Both the position numbers and the translations under genes were made by a program. Under the pieces are notes generated by a model. The model saw only the letters and a list, made by a program, of their open reading frames with translations. It had not been told where the DNA came from and did no database searches. Shown in pieces: positions 32,764-51,665 of a DNA stretch of 64,000 bases. The stretch is from Unio delphinus (Eukaryota; Mollusca; Bivalvia; Unionida; Unionidae), in contig JAQISU010000057.1 in NCBI GenBank assembly GCA_029339505.1, positions 8,329,501-8,393,500 of the forward strand. The letters are read 5' to 3'. The number at the start of each line of letters is the position of its first letter. The stretch's first letter is position 1.

Positions 32764-33575
32764 CTTTTGTTGCTCAGTTGGAATCAAAAGAGGGCGGATG
32801 AAAATATACTGGAAGTATATAGTGTCCACTGAGCATAAATCAGGGTGTGGCGATTATATTGGTGACGTCATTCAGCAAAATGTTCATAAACGTCAACTCG
32901 ATTGCCACACACGTTCAAAGGCAATGGTTGAACATGAATATACTTTGGGGATTTTTCTGGGGAAGTTGGGGGGGGGGTATTTTATGCAGTTCGTTTCGGC
33001 CAAGTCACAAGGAAAATATTGTATTCTGTTTAGTCCTTTGAAAGTAAACTTTTGTGCAGATTGCTCAGTTTGTTAAGCATGTCGATTGTGATTGGGCACA
33101 TTAAGCACTTCAGATTTGAAACTTACGTTATTTGGATTTATGTAGCAGTCATTCCACACTGAACATTGCCTTATCTATGGTTGCAGATCTTAACATGTAT
33201 AAACAAACGAACCTTATCCTCCTCTAGATATCGTCTGTAAAGTGCCGTGTCAGCAAAATTTATCGTGCTGATTTTGTACACTATCGTAATGATTTTGTAC
33301 ACTTTTGCAAAATAACCTCTCACGATATAATTGTTTTCGGTGGTCTGTAAGTGATAATATATTTGGTACAAACATGTCCATTTGAAAAGGCAAAAGGGGA
33401 CATCCATAAATGACGTCACGCAATTTTGGCCGATTTTGACCCCCCCCTCCCCTATCCTCGTCACACGTCGTCACAAGAAGTCAGACCCCCTCAAATATGA
33501 CGTCACAAAGCTCTGCTACCCCCTTCCCCCGAAAAAAACGTATTTTCGATTTGAAAATTAACATGTTTCAAATCA
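32764..33575 (+). repeat. Tandem duplication, copy 1 (812 bp)
   Basis: Begins CTTTTGTTGCTCAGTTGG and is followed without a gap by a second copy. It holds a poly-G tract near 32969 and a TGACGTCA-rich 3' part. Its frames (~64-113 residues) are repeated in copy 2 and have no known domain. Confidence 0.9.
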
Positions 33576-34397
33576 CTTTTGTTGCTCAGTTGGAATCAAA
33601 AGAGGGCGGATGAAAATATACAGGAAGTATATAGTGTCCACTGAGCATAAATCAGGGTGTGACGATTATATTGGTGACGTCATTCAGCAAAATGTTCATA
33701 AACGTCAACTCGATTGCCACACACGTTCAAAGGCAATGGTTGAACGTGACTATACTTTGGGAATTTTTCTGGGGAAGTTGGGGGGGGGGGGGGGTAGGGG
33801 TATTTTATGCAGTTCGTTTCGGCCAAGTCACAAGGAAAACATTGTATTCTGTTTAGTCCTTTGAAAGTAAACTTTTGTGCAGATTGCTCAGTTTATTAAG
33901 CATGTCGATCGTGATTGGGCACATTAAACACTTCAGATTTTAAACTTACGTTATTTGGATTTATGTAGCAGTCATTCCACACTGAACATTGCCTTATCTA
34001 TGGTTGCAGATCTTAACATGTATAAACAAACGAACCTTATCTTCTTCTAGATATCGTCTGTAAAGTGCCGTGTCAGCAAAATTTATCGTGCTGATTTTGT
34101 ACACCATCGTAATGATTTTGTACACTTTTGCAAAATAACCTCTCACGATATAATTGTTTTCGGTGGTCTGTAAGTGATAATATATTTGGTGCAAACATGC
34201 CCATTTGAAAAGGCAAAAGGGGACATCCATAAATGACGTCACGCAATTTTGGCCGATTTTGCCCCCCCTCCCTTATCCTCGTCACACGTCGTCACAAGTC
34301 AGACCCCCTCAAATATGACGTCACAAAGCTCTGCTCCTCCCTTCCCCCGAATAAGCTGTATTTTCTATTTGAAAATTAACATGTTTCAAATCACTTT
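33576..34397 (+). repeat. Tandem duplication, copy 2 (~822 bp)
   Basis: Near-identical to 32764..33575, differing by a longer poly-G tract near 33781 and scattered substitutions and small indels. Ends at TTTCAAATCACTTT, the same sequence that ends copy 1. Confidence 0.9.
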
Positions 34398-35395
34398 ATT
34401 GTCATTGTAGTATGTATTTAGTGTGGCGCTGCACTCTGATATTGTAGGAGAAAACAGGAGGCAATCGAAAGCTGAAATTGGTATAAAATTCTTTTGAAAA
34501 TATTTGTCGTCTAGCTAAAACTGTTGATGTTCAGAATATTGTATTCAAATTCTCCTATAATTATCGAATAAAGAAAGTAATTATAACAAAAAAATACTTT
34601 GAAACTTTGTAGTAGAACACAGAATATATATAAAGTTTAATTATTATATTATTATATTTCTTAAATGTAGAATCTTTTATAATAGAAATCTGAAAAAATA
34701 TCAACCTTTATAAATTATTTACTTTTCTATCAAACTTATAACTTATATACCTTTCTATCAAACTTTTCAAATTTAATTTTATAGCACAAAAAAAGTTTAA
34801 AATTAAATTAGTTTGGCGAGAAAAGATCATTCCAACCTCGCTTTGTCGACACCAGCGGACTGGAAATGGAAGAATGCTATTTGGAAAAGCCACTATTGGG
34901 GCTAGTAGCGATGTTACTAGTTCGAAGACGAGTCCATCTTAATTTGAGGTAATGTACGACACAAGTAGCGTGAAGCTACTTAAAACGTCATTAAATAAAT
35001 TGTAAGCAATAAAAAAACATTAGGTGGAACTTTTATTTTTTATGTGACGTCACATTTCTTAAACACCCCTCCCTCCCCCTCGTCACACATCTTCACAAAT
35101 GTGTGACCCCCTCCCCCCATAGGTGCGTGACGTCATTTATGGACGGCCCCTAACAGATATTGTTCTCGTGAAATCCTTAATCCTTCCCACCCACTCAGTC
35201 CACATATCTAGGCTTTGTATCGGGAAAACTGACACTGTAATCTCCTTGATATGCCTTCATAAACCGAGCGTTAGACGCAAGAATAGTTACTTTTCCCGTT
35301 TACTGCCTTCCGCTGAAACTGCTCCATCCTGCTCCATATCAAGGTATAGATAAAACCTTGGTAGGTACCTACAACGGATGCCAGGCAGATACGAA
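34398..35395. other. Host DNA with a TGACGTCA-rich repeat fragment
   Basis: Near 35043-35150 the sequence GTGACGTCACATTT...GTGACCCCCTCCCC...GTGACGTCATTTATGGACGGCCCC resembles, inverted, the ends of the 812-bp duplicated unit (CATCCATAAATGACGTCACGCA). It is probably a terminal repeat of a DNA transposon. The rest is plain. Confidence 0.45.
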
Positions 35396-35548
<153 letters not shown>

Positions 35549-35879
35549 ACAACGAAAAATATACTATTTAACTAAGATTTGATAGTAGTGAGGTTAAGTG
35601 GTAGCATCAGTCACATGCATTCTGGTGCAGACAAGAATTCGGTACCAGTGTTGATGTATGAATCGTATGTTGCTGTGCTCCTGATTCGGTTAACTCATTC
35701 GTTTCTCTGTTACCACATTGTATAATTTAAACAAATAATAATCTAAAAGAAAATTCCACATGACCCATTGACCTATACAATGAGTAGTAGTCAAATATTG
35801 GTAGTCTCTCGAGCCACTGAAGACAAGTTGTGCGATCTCATCGACGATATATGTGCATGTGTCTCTGGAGTACAAATTT

Positions 35880-38440
35880 CGACGCACACAGGCGGTTGCA
35901 GGTGGGGCATGGGAGACGCTGACGACGGTCATCCTCGAAGGTGAAACTTGCAAATTCTGGTCAGGGCTGGCCAGTGACTTCTGTCTGAGGAAGTGAGCTC
36001 GAGCTGGTGGGGTTGATGTGAGTCTTGAGATTGTATTTGTACCTCTTGCGAGGACAGACTTGGTTTCGGTTGACCTGGGCTAGCTTGCCAAAGAACAGCT
36101 GCATTGGGATTCTGTTTTGATCCATGCGGGTGACATGGCCAATGCAACGAAGCTAGGCCTGGATTATTTTGGTTTTGATGCTTGTTGTGTTGGCTCTATC
36201 AAGGACTTCCTGGTTGGTGATTCGGTCCTGCCACTTGATCTGCATGATGGATCTCAGAGAGTGCGTGTGCAATTGTTCCAACGGACTGGTATCCGTTTGG
36301 TAAACAGTCCACGTTTCACAGCTACAAGATATACATGAGGACAACTGCACTGGACGCCTTGATCTTTGTTGACAGGCATATGTCCTTAAGCTGCAAGACC
36401 ATGGAACAGAGCCGTACGAGTGCTTGACTGCTCTTTTCGATCATCGTAGTAATCTCTTTGTCCAGGGAGCCATCATTGGATTTTGTGCTGCCTATGAAAC
36501 TGGCCACATTCGTCACTTGCGTGCCGCTAATTGTGATTCAGGGTTGTGAGGGGACAGTGCTTAGGGCGGTCTGGAAGAGGAGTTTTGTCTCTCCGTGCTA
36601 ATTGTGAGTCCAAATAGATTGGAGGCTTCAGAGAGCCTATCCACGGTTACCTTTAGGTGGGTCTCTTCATTGGCCACAATGACACAGTTATCTGCAAAGA
36701 GTGCTTCAGTGATGAGTCTTTCTAGCGTCTTGGTTTTTTCAGCATGGCGACGGAGATCTTACACTGAACCATCCAGGCGATATCTAATGTAGATAACAAG
36801 GTCAAGGTCACGGATGCATGGAGAAGTACCAGTGTGAAGAAGAGGTTTAAGTGTACTGAAGCGAGTACACAGCTACGTTTGACACCGTTGGATTTGTGGA
36901 ATTTCTCAGAGGTTTCACTGTCTGAGAATCTCGCCAGTCCTGTCATCGTGAGAGAGCTAGATGAGGACAACCAAGCTTTTTGAGTACTACCCACAATACG
37001 TCTTTGTTGACTCTAACGAAAGCGGTTTGTTTTAGGTCTACGAAGACAGAATATAGAGTCGTGTTCTACTCAAGGCACTTCTTTTGGACTTGTCTCACCT
37101 CGAAGATCGTGTCAGCGGTGCTGTGGTCTGGGCGAAAACCATAATGAGACTCAGGAAGGTTTTCTTCTGACACTGCCGCAAAAAGCCTGTTGATAATGTT
37201 GCTTGAAAGCATTCTGTCAGCAATGGAGAGCACGGAGATCTCTCTGTAGTTACTGCAGTTTGCACGTGTGCCTTTGTCTTATATAGGGTCACAATTGATG
37301 CGTCGCGGAGATAGTCTGGCGACTCATCTTCCGTCCAGATGATGGAACATCCTGAAATGCCTCCAGAGTCTGTTCACTGAGAAACGTGTACACCTCCGCT
37401 GGGATACCATCCTTTTCAGGTGCCCTGCCACAGTTCATTTGTTTAATGGCCGTCCTCAACCGCTCTAACGATGGCGAATCTTCCAATTGGTCGTGCTTTG
37501 GCTGTTGGGGTATTGGTCAGGAACAGATTGGCTAACCGATGACGGCAGGTTTAGGAGCTGAAGAAAGCGTACTTTCCATCTGTCTTTAACGTCAGCCTTG
37601 TCCTTTATTAGTGTACTCCCATCTGCAGCAAGCGCAAGAGGGCATAAGCATACTTTTCTGTCAAGATGCATGACCAATGGTGGGAAAGGAAAGCTGGTGA
37701 AGTTCAACGCTATGTCAATGCTAACAACTCCAAAGAGTTCTACAACGCCATCAAGTCACTCTTCTGTAAAGCAGATATTCAATGACACCGTTGTTCTCGT
37801 CGAACCAGTCATGTTAGGTTTGCTTCTTGGGAACCAGAGTCACCATATCTATTTATTTTTTCCCTGACCTGGTTCCATTTCTATTTATTTTTTCCCTGAC
37901 CTGGTTCCATTTCTCGGAGGAATCTCCACGTATAAGTCCGTTCTTGGACAGCTTGTCATTTAGCTCTTCTGTAAATTGAGACTGGTGGAAGGTTCCTGGT
38001 GTTTGACAATGTTGAAGGCTGTACGCACAAGCATCTGACGCCTTTGGGTGATGTGGGGGAAATGCGCAGCTTCAATGTATTTCGGACAAGTCTGTTGACT
38101 GTCCTGCATTCCGGTCCTCTCATGGCCGTGGGGATTAGGACACGATAAGCATTGCGGTGACGGACTATTACATTGTCTGTTAAACGCCACTGGTGAGATC
38201 TTGGGTGCATCCAGATGCTCTTATATTTGTTCGCCATTCCAAATATTGAGTTTGTGATGAGTAGGTTAAGTTCTGAGCATTTGCTAAGTAAACGGAGGCT
38301 GTTGTTATTCATCTTGCCGACACCGTGCTTGCCAAGCACACCATTCTATCGAATTTCAGCCAACACGGACATTGAAGTCTCCCATTACTATGATCTGATT
38401 TCCGCATAGAACTGCTCTATGGTTTCCGCTGAGCCCGCTG
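35880..38440 (-). pseudogene. RTE/CFDP2-like non-LTR retrotransposon, frameshifted
   Basis: Reading the minus strand from ~38440 down, consecutive but frame-broken pieces match the endonuclease-reverse transcriptase family often annotated as craniofacial development protein 2-like. An endonuclease tail comes first (GKHGVGKMNNN...WMHPRSHQWRLTD, ~38200-38340). A linker follows (LAADGSTLIKDKADVKDRW, ~37600), then the RT start (IKQMNCGRAPEKDGIPAEVY, ~37380-37460) and the RT middle (NGVKRSCVLA, ~36870). The C-terminal region has CETWTVYQ and IKWQDRITNQEVLDRA (~36190-36330). At least five frame changes separate these pieces, so it is inactive. A 34-bp tandem duplication (CTATTTATTTTTTCCCTGACCTGGTTC) interrupts it near 37850-37918. 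Confidence 0.85.
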
Positions 38441-38467
38441 ATGGTTACGTGGCGTTTGTGGCTGACA

Positions 38468-38468
<1 letters not shown>

Positions 38469-38530
<62 letters not shown>
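38469..38530. repeat. (TAA)n microsatellite, likely LINE tail
   Basis: About 20 copies immediately 3' (in minus-strand sense) of the LINE fragment at 38545..39170, consistent with a microsatellite-tailed LINE 3' end. Confidence 0.9.
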
Positions 38531-38533
<3 letters not shown>

Positions 38534-38544
38534 GACTTTGTACA

Positions 38545-39170
38545 GCGCCTAATCTTTCGAAGCTCTAAGCGCTTTACACCATCAATAATGATATGACTAC
38601 ACTACAGAACAACAAATGACAAAAACAATGAAATTGGAAAACAAAACAAAAAAAAACATGCTGAAAACATATAAGATACAAAACATGATCAGGTCACTAA
38701 GTTTGTCCCTGCAGTCGAAACAGGTGAGTCTTAAGAGCACTCTTAAAAGAGACCACTGTGTCTTTGTGTCTAATTTCAATGGGCAATTCGTTCCTCGACG
38801 CCAGGCCCTGGTGTTCAAACGAACATTGTCCGTATGACTTTGTTTTCACCTTGGGAACAATGAGTATACGATTATCAGAAGAAGAGCGTAAGGATCTAGC
38901 TGTTGTATGCACATGGGTGAGGCTGGATAGGTATGTTGGACTGGAGTCTGTTATTGAAACATAGCACAGAGAACAAATTTTATGTTTTATTCTGTATCGA
39001 ATTGATAGCTAATGTAGGGTACAGAGCAGTGGTGAGGTGTGCTCTGATCGAGGTACTCTAAAGATGATCAGTGCAGCTGTGTTTTGAACTTTTTAAAGTT
39101 TCTGGAGTAAATTATGTGACGAACAAGACGGAATTGAGTTACAATAGTCCAGTCTTGAAAGCACTTCTTC
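38545..39170 (-). pseudogene. 3' fragment of a CR1/L2-type LINE
   Basis: The minus strand encodes, across broken frames, the C-terminal end common to these reverse transcriptases: an LHWL-like segment near 39010, then an intact stretch with PKVKTKSYGQCSFEHQG, ELPIEIRHKDTVVSFKSALK and THLF (38697-38912). Everything 5' of this is missing. The LINE class is by resemblance only. Confidence 0.7.
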
Positions 39171-42164
39171 CCAGTCTGTCAAAACTGGCTTGGCATGCAA
39201 GGTTAGACACGCTTCTAACTCAATGAGGGTTTGAGGCTAGTCAGCTACCACCAACCTGGTTTAGCCGGCTAGTCGAAGCCGTTCCGCGTGGTGTGTGTGG
39301 CCGCTGCTCATGCTACATATGTTTGGATCCACAAGTGAGAGCGTGAAACCGGGCGGGGACCAAAGGTGCACGAGCTGCTTGCTACTCCAGAAGGAGCACG
39401 ATGTGCCCTTCCCTCCCTCCCCCCCCCCCAGGTACTACCCATTTCAGAGCACCCCGAAGAAGACCACAGTGGTCAATCAGTACATGGCATATAATACATG
39501 TCATATTGTATTACTTACTATATCTCAATCGATTTAAATCGATCGAATAGGTAAGCATATCACCATATCCAACAATTCACCATATCGTACAATGTTTCAG
39601 TTGTTGACTATTAGGGTCGTAATATACCCAATGATTGAACAAGAACAGTACTGAAAGTGACTTATAACATTTACGACAGAAATCCGAAACTCATTTTATC
39701 CAAAGTATCAAAACGATACACTTCTTGTCTGTTTATTGATTCCCACCTTATTACTATTTTTGTGGTATTAGTTTACCTTCGCTATTAATGCATAAACATG
39801 GGTAGTGATGTTTAATATGTGTAAGCGACTGGATGATTACTATATTTATTATATTTGGTCACGTAATTGTGTCTTGGGCTCGCCTGTCTTCTGGGTGCCT
39901 CCTAAGGTTTAATATTTATTTATTCTTCGTTTAATATGATTCACTGCGCGGTTCTGAAGCCCTCGCCTTGGACATATGTAGATTTTCATATGCGATTCAC
40001 TGTCTGGTTTCCGAGCTCTCTGTTCAAATGTATATTAAAAACCGGGATTCTTACATTTTCCTCATATATATTACTGTTTTACTCTCTTATAAGACGACTC
40101 CAACTGCTAACTGCAGAGACCCAGATCTGCAGGCGCAAAAGGCGCAGACAAATATGGCTCCGCGCAGCAGTTTGTTAGGAAATCAGAATAATAATAAACA
40201 CAAAGACCCTATTCTGCAAGCGCATTGTATCTCGGCAGATCAAACTCTTTGTTGTTTATAGTTTTACTCGACTCGCAACGGGATATAAATGGCAAATGAG
40301 GACAACATACGAAGCAATAACATGCAACAGCATCTTGTTTGTGTTTGTTTTTTTTTCCAAAAAATAATGCAGTATATTGAACAGGAGACATGGTGCACGC
40401 AGGCCAGTTTGGATTCTTATGTATGCATTTTATATTTGCTTGGTTCAAAATCAATTTCGGCCCGCCCCCAGGTACTGCTTTATGCATGTCGTATTCATTT
40501 ACACGTAAATTTCCCGATGACAGGTGAATAAGTACTTGATAATTTTCGAGTGAACGATATACATGGAATAATTCTTCGGAAATGGATTATTGCAACTTAA
40601 ACGTTATAGACGAGAAAAGAAAGGATTTGATAAACAGACGGCGGCGTTTTTAATATGTCATGTCAGCAGTAATAAACAGCAATATTCATTGTTATAAGAA
40701 TTGATATGCATAATGTAGGTATTTTCTTCTGACATCTCAATTGACAATTCTTGCTGTACCTGTCCATTTAGGAAATGTATGATTCCTTGATAATTTCGGA
40801 AATTCGCATTCCGGGTGTGTAACATGTTGAGAAACGAAAATTACATTGAAAAAGCATTTTATATTAACGGTGAAAAGTGCACGGAATCACATTTCAAATC
40901 TTGAGCTGCTTCGAGATCAGTTATGTAACATGGGTGTATGTGTACATAGTTTATAATGCTTAACGTATAATAAAAGACAACCGTTTCTCGTGCACCAAAA
41001 TACACAGTTTGTAACCACTCGAAAAGTATAGATCAGGTGACACGTGAATAAGCTTGATGCTATTCAGATGAATGATAAAAAAACAATCCCCTTTTTAGTG
41101 ATTACTTATTGCATTTTAACTTAAGAAATAAAAAGAAAAAAGGATTTGGAAAAAAAGATAGTTCTTTGAAGATTATATTTCAAAAGAGTTGCCGTCAATC
41201 CGCGGTATAATAGGTATGGAAAGATGTAATTTAGACGATTGAATTAGTATCCGGTAGACTATCGCATCTTAATAGTCGTGTGCATTTATATTTGCACACG
41301 TTTTGCTCATCGTTTGGTATATGGCGACGTGTTCATGACAAAACGTGTGCAGTGTATCTGAATATAATGCAAGTATATTTAAATACAATTGAAATTGATG
41401 TAGGAAGGAATGGAGCCAGGTGGAAAGAAATATGGAATATCACCAATTCATATACCTAACAATTAAACAGACTATAAACTCTTGTTTTACATTCTTTTGT
41501 ACACCTTTATATCAAACTATGATTCGGTCAAGCTCTGAAAAGTTAATATACACCGAAGAAAAATACAAGGAAATCAAATATAGTCCGTAGCCACTGTAAC
41601 CAAAACATCGACAATTGACCACTCTAACCACACAAGTCTTCAGAAAACTATAGTTTCGAGCAAGTTCGCAAATATGAGGCAATGATTTAATTAAATATCG
41701 TCTTGCTTTTTCTTATAATATTTAAAAATTTCAGTCGTTCAGTCAGTCCATATGGAATTTGAAATGACATTGAGGGAACAACACTGTTTCCATGTGCATC
41801 GTGAATTTTATCGTTACAAACAATCAAGTGGCCGGCATCACTTGAATGATAATTGGATTTCGAGTTAATGTTCGTTTAACAAGAGTTATAATCGAACGAG
41901 TAAAGTAATACTTCATGACTGTGACCATGGTCATTTATGTAGATGATCAGGGCTGCTATTGTTGAAATGCAGAATTGTAAACGTCTCCATTATCATACAT
42001 CGTTTCCGTTTTGATAGCGGGCATGTTCACGCAAGTGCAGAGATGTCATTCGCACTTAATCGAATATCCGAAACAACAGACTCCAAAATAAACTTGGTCG
42101 TTATCTAGCAGGCCCGTATTTTTGCATTCTGATAGGAAACATTATTTGTCCCAATTTTAGGAAG

Positions 42165-42166
<2 letters not shown>
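39171..42166. other. Gene-poor host DNA
   Basis: No gene or named element recognised. A small hairpin GTGTGCATTTATATTTGCACAC lies near 41279. Confidence 0.4.

Positions 42167-42223
<57 letters not shown>
42167..42223. repeat. (AT)n microsatellite
   Basis: About 28 copies. Confidence 0.95.
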
Positions 42224-42225
<2 letters not shown>

Positions 42226-44113
42226 ATCAATAACATTCGAAACTAAATGTTAATATCAGGTAATAATTTCAAAGATAGATATAGATATCTCATCCCTGTA
42301 ATCCACGGCTCTAGAGTTTATGAGAAAAATGAGTCATATCAGTAAATCCTACAAACCAGTTTAATATGTTTTTCTCAGTGGAATATTATGACGACACAGA
42401 AAGTCATATCATCAATCATAGCTAAAAATTCTAGACAGCGTTTAAGTATGGATAAAAGTTGTTCTTAATTTCTTTTAAGTTTATCAAGGATGATACATTA
42501 CAATGAGCTAACGCAGACTTTTATGATCTCATTTATGACAATGGACACTTTAAGAAACAACTGTCATCTTGTAATACCACCCACACTCACAGCGTTAAAT
42601 CATGGAAATATAACTATCATATAATTTGAGTAATGTTGGAGAGTAACCGACGACACTGAGATGTGGTTAAGGCCAGCAAAGGACTGTGAAGGGATTAAGG
42701 CCATTTCTTATAGAAATGTATGATACACAGATGGAGTTAAGGCCATTCCAATAAAGAGATGTATGATACACATATGGCGTTAAGGTCATTCCACACGGGA
42801 CTGTCATGACAACAGGATGGCTCAAAACACATGTGGAGGTGTTGATGAGCTGGTTGGTGTTTAAGAATGTATCAGTACATGTTGGACCATTTAGTGCCGA
42901 GGCAATGAATGCAAAGTGCCTTGTCCACTGACAAGAGCTAATTTGGACACGAATGAATCTGTTGATTGTGGACAAACCCCACTTCCGCAGATGAAATTAA
43001 CAAATACAACAAAACTCCTGGTGGCATACAATGAATTACAAAGTTTCCTAAATTGAAATAGCTTTGATACCCCTAATTACAAAGTATCATAAAAAGAAAG
43101 TTTTTGTATCACTATTTAAAATAATGTTCAAGAAAAAAATAGCCTTGTATCCCTAATTACAAAGTATCCTACAACAAGGTTTGGTATCCCTAATTACAAA
43201 GTATCCTACAACAAGGTTTGGTATCCCTAATTCGATCAAATTAATTTTTACTCTGACATACATCCCAATGCAATGGATGAAAGACGAGTAAGGGAATATC
43301 TCAGCGCAAAATAGTATTAATAGAAGTGAAGTCCCCTTTCCTCCAACTCGTCTCCTTTGAAAATCTGCCACCATATCCGCATATTTATGTCTGAATTTTA
43401 TGTCCTTGCTCTCATCAGTTCAGGTAACCGATGACTCAGATTGCTCCAGTTATTACTTTCAACATAGCTGTAGCGTTTTTTTTCAAAATCAATTTTCTAG
43501 TGCGTAGAATGACGTCATGTCTAATTTGACATATACAACCTCAAACGTAGTAGAAAAGGCATTATGCAAATCTCACCTGTATTATCGACGGCCTGAGTGT
43601 CAGAAACATACAAATTTTACCTGTTGACAGTTGAGTGCTGAAAATGACAACTTTTAAGTCCGATATTTGAAAAGGCTGCCGTACTTACACGACTGTAGAG
43701 CAGCTTCTCATTAGGAACAAAAGAAGGCTTCACTCGTGGCCATGTTTGATCGTCTGTTTTGTGCTTTTGCGTCTTTATCTGTTTATATTCTGATGCAAAA
43801 TCATCTATCTATCTACAATCTCCCATTCACAAATCAGTGTACTCGAGATACGCATTTACTTAGAGTTGCATATTGAAATGTACGGTGCCTCTAAAGCTGT
43901 CAGCTTGTATGCTTTTTAGTGTTTACTCTAAGATTTTCTATTTACCTTTGCTATTGACCTATAAAAAAGAGTACCATACACTTGTTACCTGTAAGCTGAT
44001 GACCTATTTAAAACAGAACCGAATCGAATAGGCTGCAAAATATTATCATTCATTTTGCGAGTTAATGGAACATTGTGTTCGCTGCATAATGATTTTAGAA
44101 AGGGTGTTGGGGA
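42224..44113. other. Host DNA with two short tandem repeats
   Basis: A ~50-bp unit (GTATGATACACA.ATGG.GTTAAGG.CATTCC) is repeated twice near 42717-42792. A 37-bp unit (AAGGTTTGGTATCCCTAATTACAAAGTATCCTACAAC) with degenerate relatives covers about 43065-43232. No gene seen. Confidence 0.5.
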
Positions 44114-44288
44114 CAACGTTCCCTCTAAGTGAATGGTAGATGTGCGAGCAGTGATCGCTGCATTGCGCTAGCATTACGGAGACGAGCAAAATTTAACATT
44201 GAATTGAGCAAATTTAACGTTGGATTGACAATTCAGCTGCACGGGGATGCCAGAGCAGCTGCGCGCCCGCAGCTTAGAAGGAACGTTG
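44114..44288. mobile_element. MITE-like element, 175 bp
   Basis: Ends CAACGTTCCCTCTAAG (44114..44129) and CTTAGAAGGAACGTTGG (44273..44289) are near-perfect inverted repeats enclosing a GC-rich body with CAGCTGCGCGC. The sequence type is familiar from many animal genomes. I could not identify a clean target duplication. Confidence 0.6.
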
Positions 44289-44289
44289 G

Positions 44290-48950
<4,661 letters not shown>

Positions 48951-49283
48951 CAACCGCTCCGATGGCCTAGTGGTTCGAGCGTCCACCGCCGAAGCGGGAG
49001 GTTGTGGGTTCGATCCCCGGCCGAGACTTACCAAAGACCTACTAAAATGGCACTAACAGCTGCCTCGCTTGGCGCTCAACATTAAGAGGTTAGTGTTAGG
49101 ACTGGTCGGCCTGGTGTAAGGATAATGTGACTGTGTGGGACATCATGCCACATGTCTGCGGCATGATGCCCCAGTGCTATACATCACTATAAACTGCCTC
49201 ACTCCAAACATCGTAGCGATATGACTGACAAAAAATTTAAAACTACGTTAAACGTCCTAATCAAACAAACAAACAAACAAGCC
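48951..49283 (+). mobile_element. tRNA-derived SINE, full-length copy
   Basis: The 5' tRNA-like part has an A box in GATGGCCTAGTGGTTCGAGC and a B box GGTTCGATCCCC, spaced as in a tRNA. The body runs through CTGCCTCGCTTGGCGCTCAA, AGTGTTAGGACTGGTCGGCC, TGTCTGCGGCATGATGCCCC and CATCGTAGCGATATGACTGA. It ends in a (CAAA)n tail. A truncated relative lies at 28972. Confidence 0.9.
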
Positions 49284-50596
49284 TCACACTTCCATGTTTG
49301 GAGACTAACAGCCGTCATCTTTGAACAATGTAGAAAATAGGCCTACGTTTAGGTATTATACTATTATTATACTATTATTATACTATTATTTCACGCTTAC
49401 ATCAAATCGTTAATATTCAGCTGGAAGTTTCCAAATGTCTTTTTAGAACGGCGTCACTGTTATGCGAGTGATCTTCATTGACTATAGTAACCGATCTGTT
49501 AAGACGTTACTAGCGAATGTCCATTCATATTTGAGGTGTGCATGAAAAGAATATTATTTTCCGCTGTGTAGTCGTTTTAATTTTCTGACCATATTCATAC
49601 AGATGTCCACTCCGGGTAAGAAATTACGTGGTCAGTTAATATTGATCCAATAATAGAGATCATAGACATTTCTGAAAAATAGGATTGACATTTCCCACAG
49701 CTGAGATCTCGAACGTACTCAAAACCCTTTTCGTTCCATAATGAAACAGTTTTCATCCATTTGATAGGGTTCTGCCATTTCTTCTGTTAACGACTTTATA
49801 AGTCAACTTATGACGTGCTTCAGTGATCAAACGAGGGATTATCACGAACGAAATACATCATATTTTGCCAGTTTAATCGCATGAATTCGTCTATAACATT
49901 GGGGTCAACTGTATTACCAGATATGCCAACTAATTATGAGACGTTTGATATACGTTTCTCGGCGCTGTTCGTGGAGGAAAGGAAGAGATAATTAGATCTA
50001 CACACAAAATTTTATGAAGGAAGGATGTCCATGGGGGTGACACCATGAATTGCTTCACTGAGTGACACTAACCCTAGTGACGCTACTGGTCAACACACAC
50101 TCTTAAGACAATACGTGTGCTTTAAACGCATTCATTTGGTATATCCAACATAACAGGGATATAACGAACACCAAATACGAGGTGATTTGTTGTTTAATGC
50201 TAGATCTACCAATCAATACAGGTTTTAAATCATGAAAATACTAATTCTGAACATATCATTTTTATCGATAACTTTCCCAATCACGAACTGTAACTCTTTA
50301 TCCGATAGGTTACTAAGTGAATCAGAAAGTCCAAATGTCAGCAGAATATGAAACTTTATCGGTGCCTGTCAGATCTGCTTATTATAAATAGATCTCGATT
50401 TCAGCCAGACTGGATTGCCCTATGTTATGTATAGTTTAATAAAGCGCAGCGACGTGCCGATTCTGTGTAACCATAATTTACCGTATACGTAGAAAATGTA
50501 CAATACAGTACAACCAACAATAACTGTCACTTCAATTAAGCATAAAAAAAATCTCTTATATCCAGTCAGGGTATAATGTTCCTATAATTATACACA
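49284..50596. other. Gene-poor host DNA
   Basis: No gene recognised. A short ACTATTATT repeat lies near 49359-49390. Confidence 0.4.
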
Positions 50597-50739
<143 letters not shown>

Positions 50740-51488
50740 GATGTTAATTATATCTTTATCATAAACTAAAGTGATACTATTTTATCGCTTATTTGCCAAA
50801 AAGCATCAATTAAACGTTTTCGATCTCTGTCTTATCACTTTTTTTTCAAAATCTCACTCTTTATTAATTACTTCAAACATTGCTGAAGTGACTTGATAAA
50901 TAGGCAATGTAGTTAGAATATATCATATTTCCTTCTACAGTTCGTTGATTGTGTTTGTTACATCGATCGTCTTGCCAGGTTTATAGAATAGACTCTGCAC
51001 TCTCCTGCATGTTGTAAGATGAGACATTTGTTTTGCCGTGAAATTCGTGTCTTGATGATATTCAGCAGGAACTGTTCTCAGTTAATCTTCTTGTCACATG
51101 CTAACATATGTTTAGGACCTGCTGCATTTTTAAAGCCGCTAGTACAGTTACGTTACGGGAGTATTTCGCTATTACAGATCTTTTCCAAAACATTTGCATT
51201 TAATATGCATGTTATACTCACACGCATGTATTATGCACATTGGTTCGATATTAACGGAACAAATCATTCGACAATATTTTAGTTTCCAGACAGGTATAGT
51301 GAAATTCATGATGATTATATACGATATATAAATGTCCCCCGTTAAGATGTATATTGTACACAGTTTGCTTTCATTACGATAAGAGTAACATGATTTCGTA
51401 ACTTCATGTTCCTACAGTCATCTGAAGTTGTGCATGAACCAGTTACTGTGTTTTTCAGATTCGTGATGTAGTATCAAACTCTTGTTGT

Positions 51489-51665
51489 CTAGTAATATAG
51501 ACAGTAATCTGTGCTTTTCAGTCTCATGCAGTCTATTAATACAGACAGTAATCTGTGCTTTTCAGTCTCATGCAGTCTATTAATACAGACAGTAATCTGT
51601 GCTTTTCAGTCTCATGCAGTCTATTAATACAGACAGTAATCTGTGTTGTTTTGTCTCATACTGTC
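51489..51665. repeat. Minisatellite, 44-bp unit, ~4 copies
   Basis: Units CAGTCTATTAATACAGACAGTAATCTGTGCTTTTCAGTCTCATG. The first and last copies are diverged. Confidence 0.9.
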
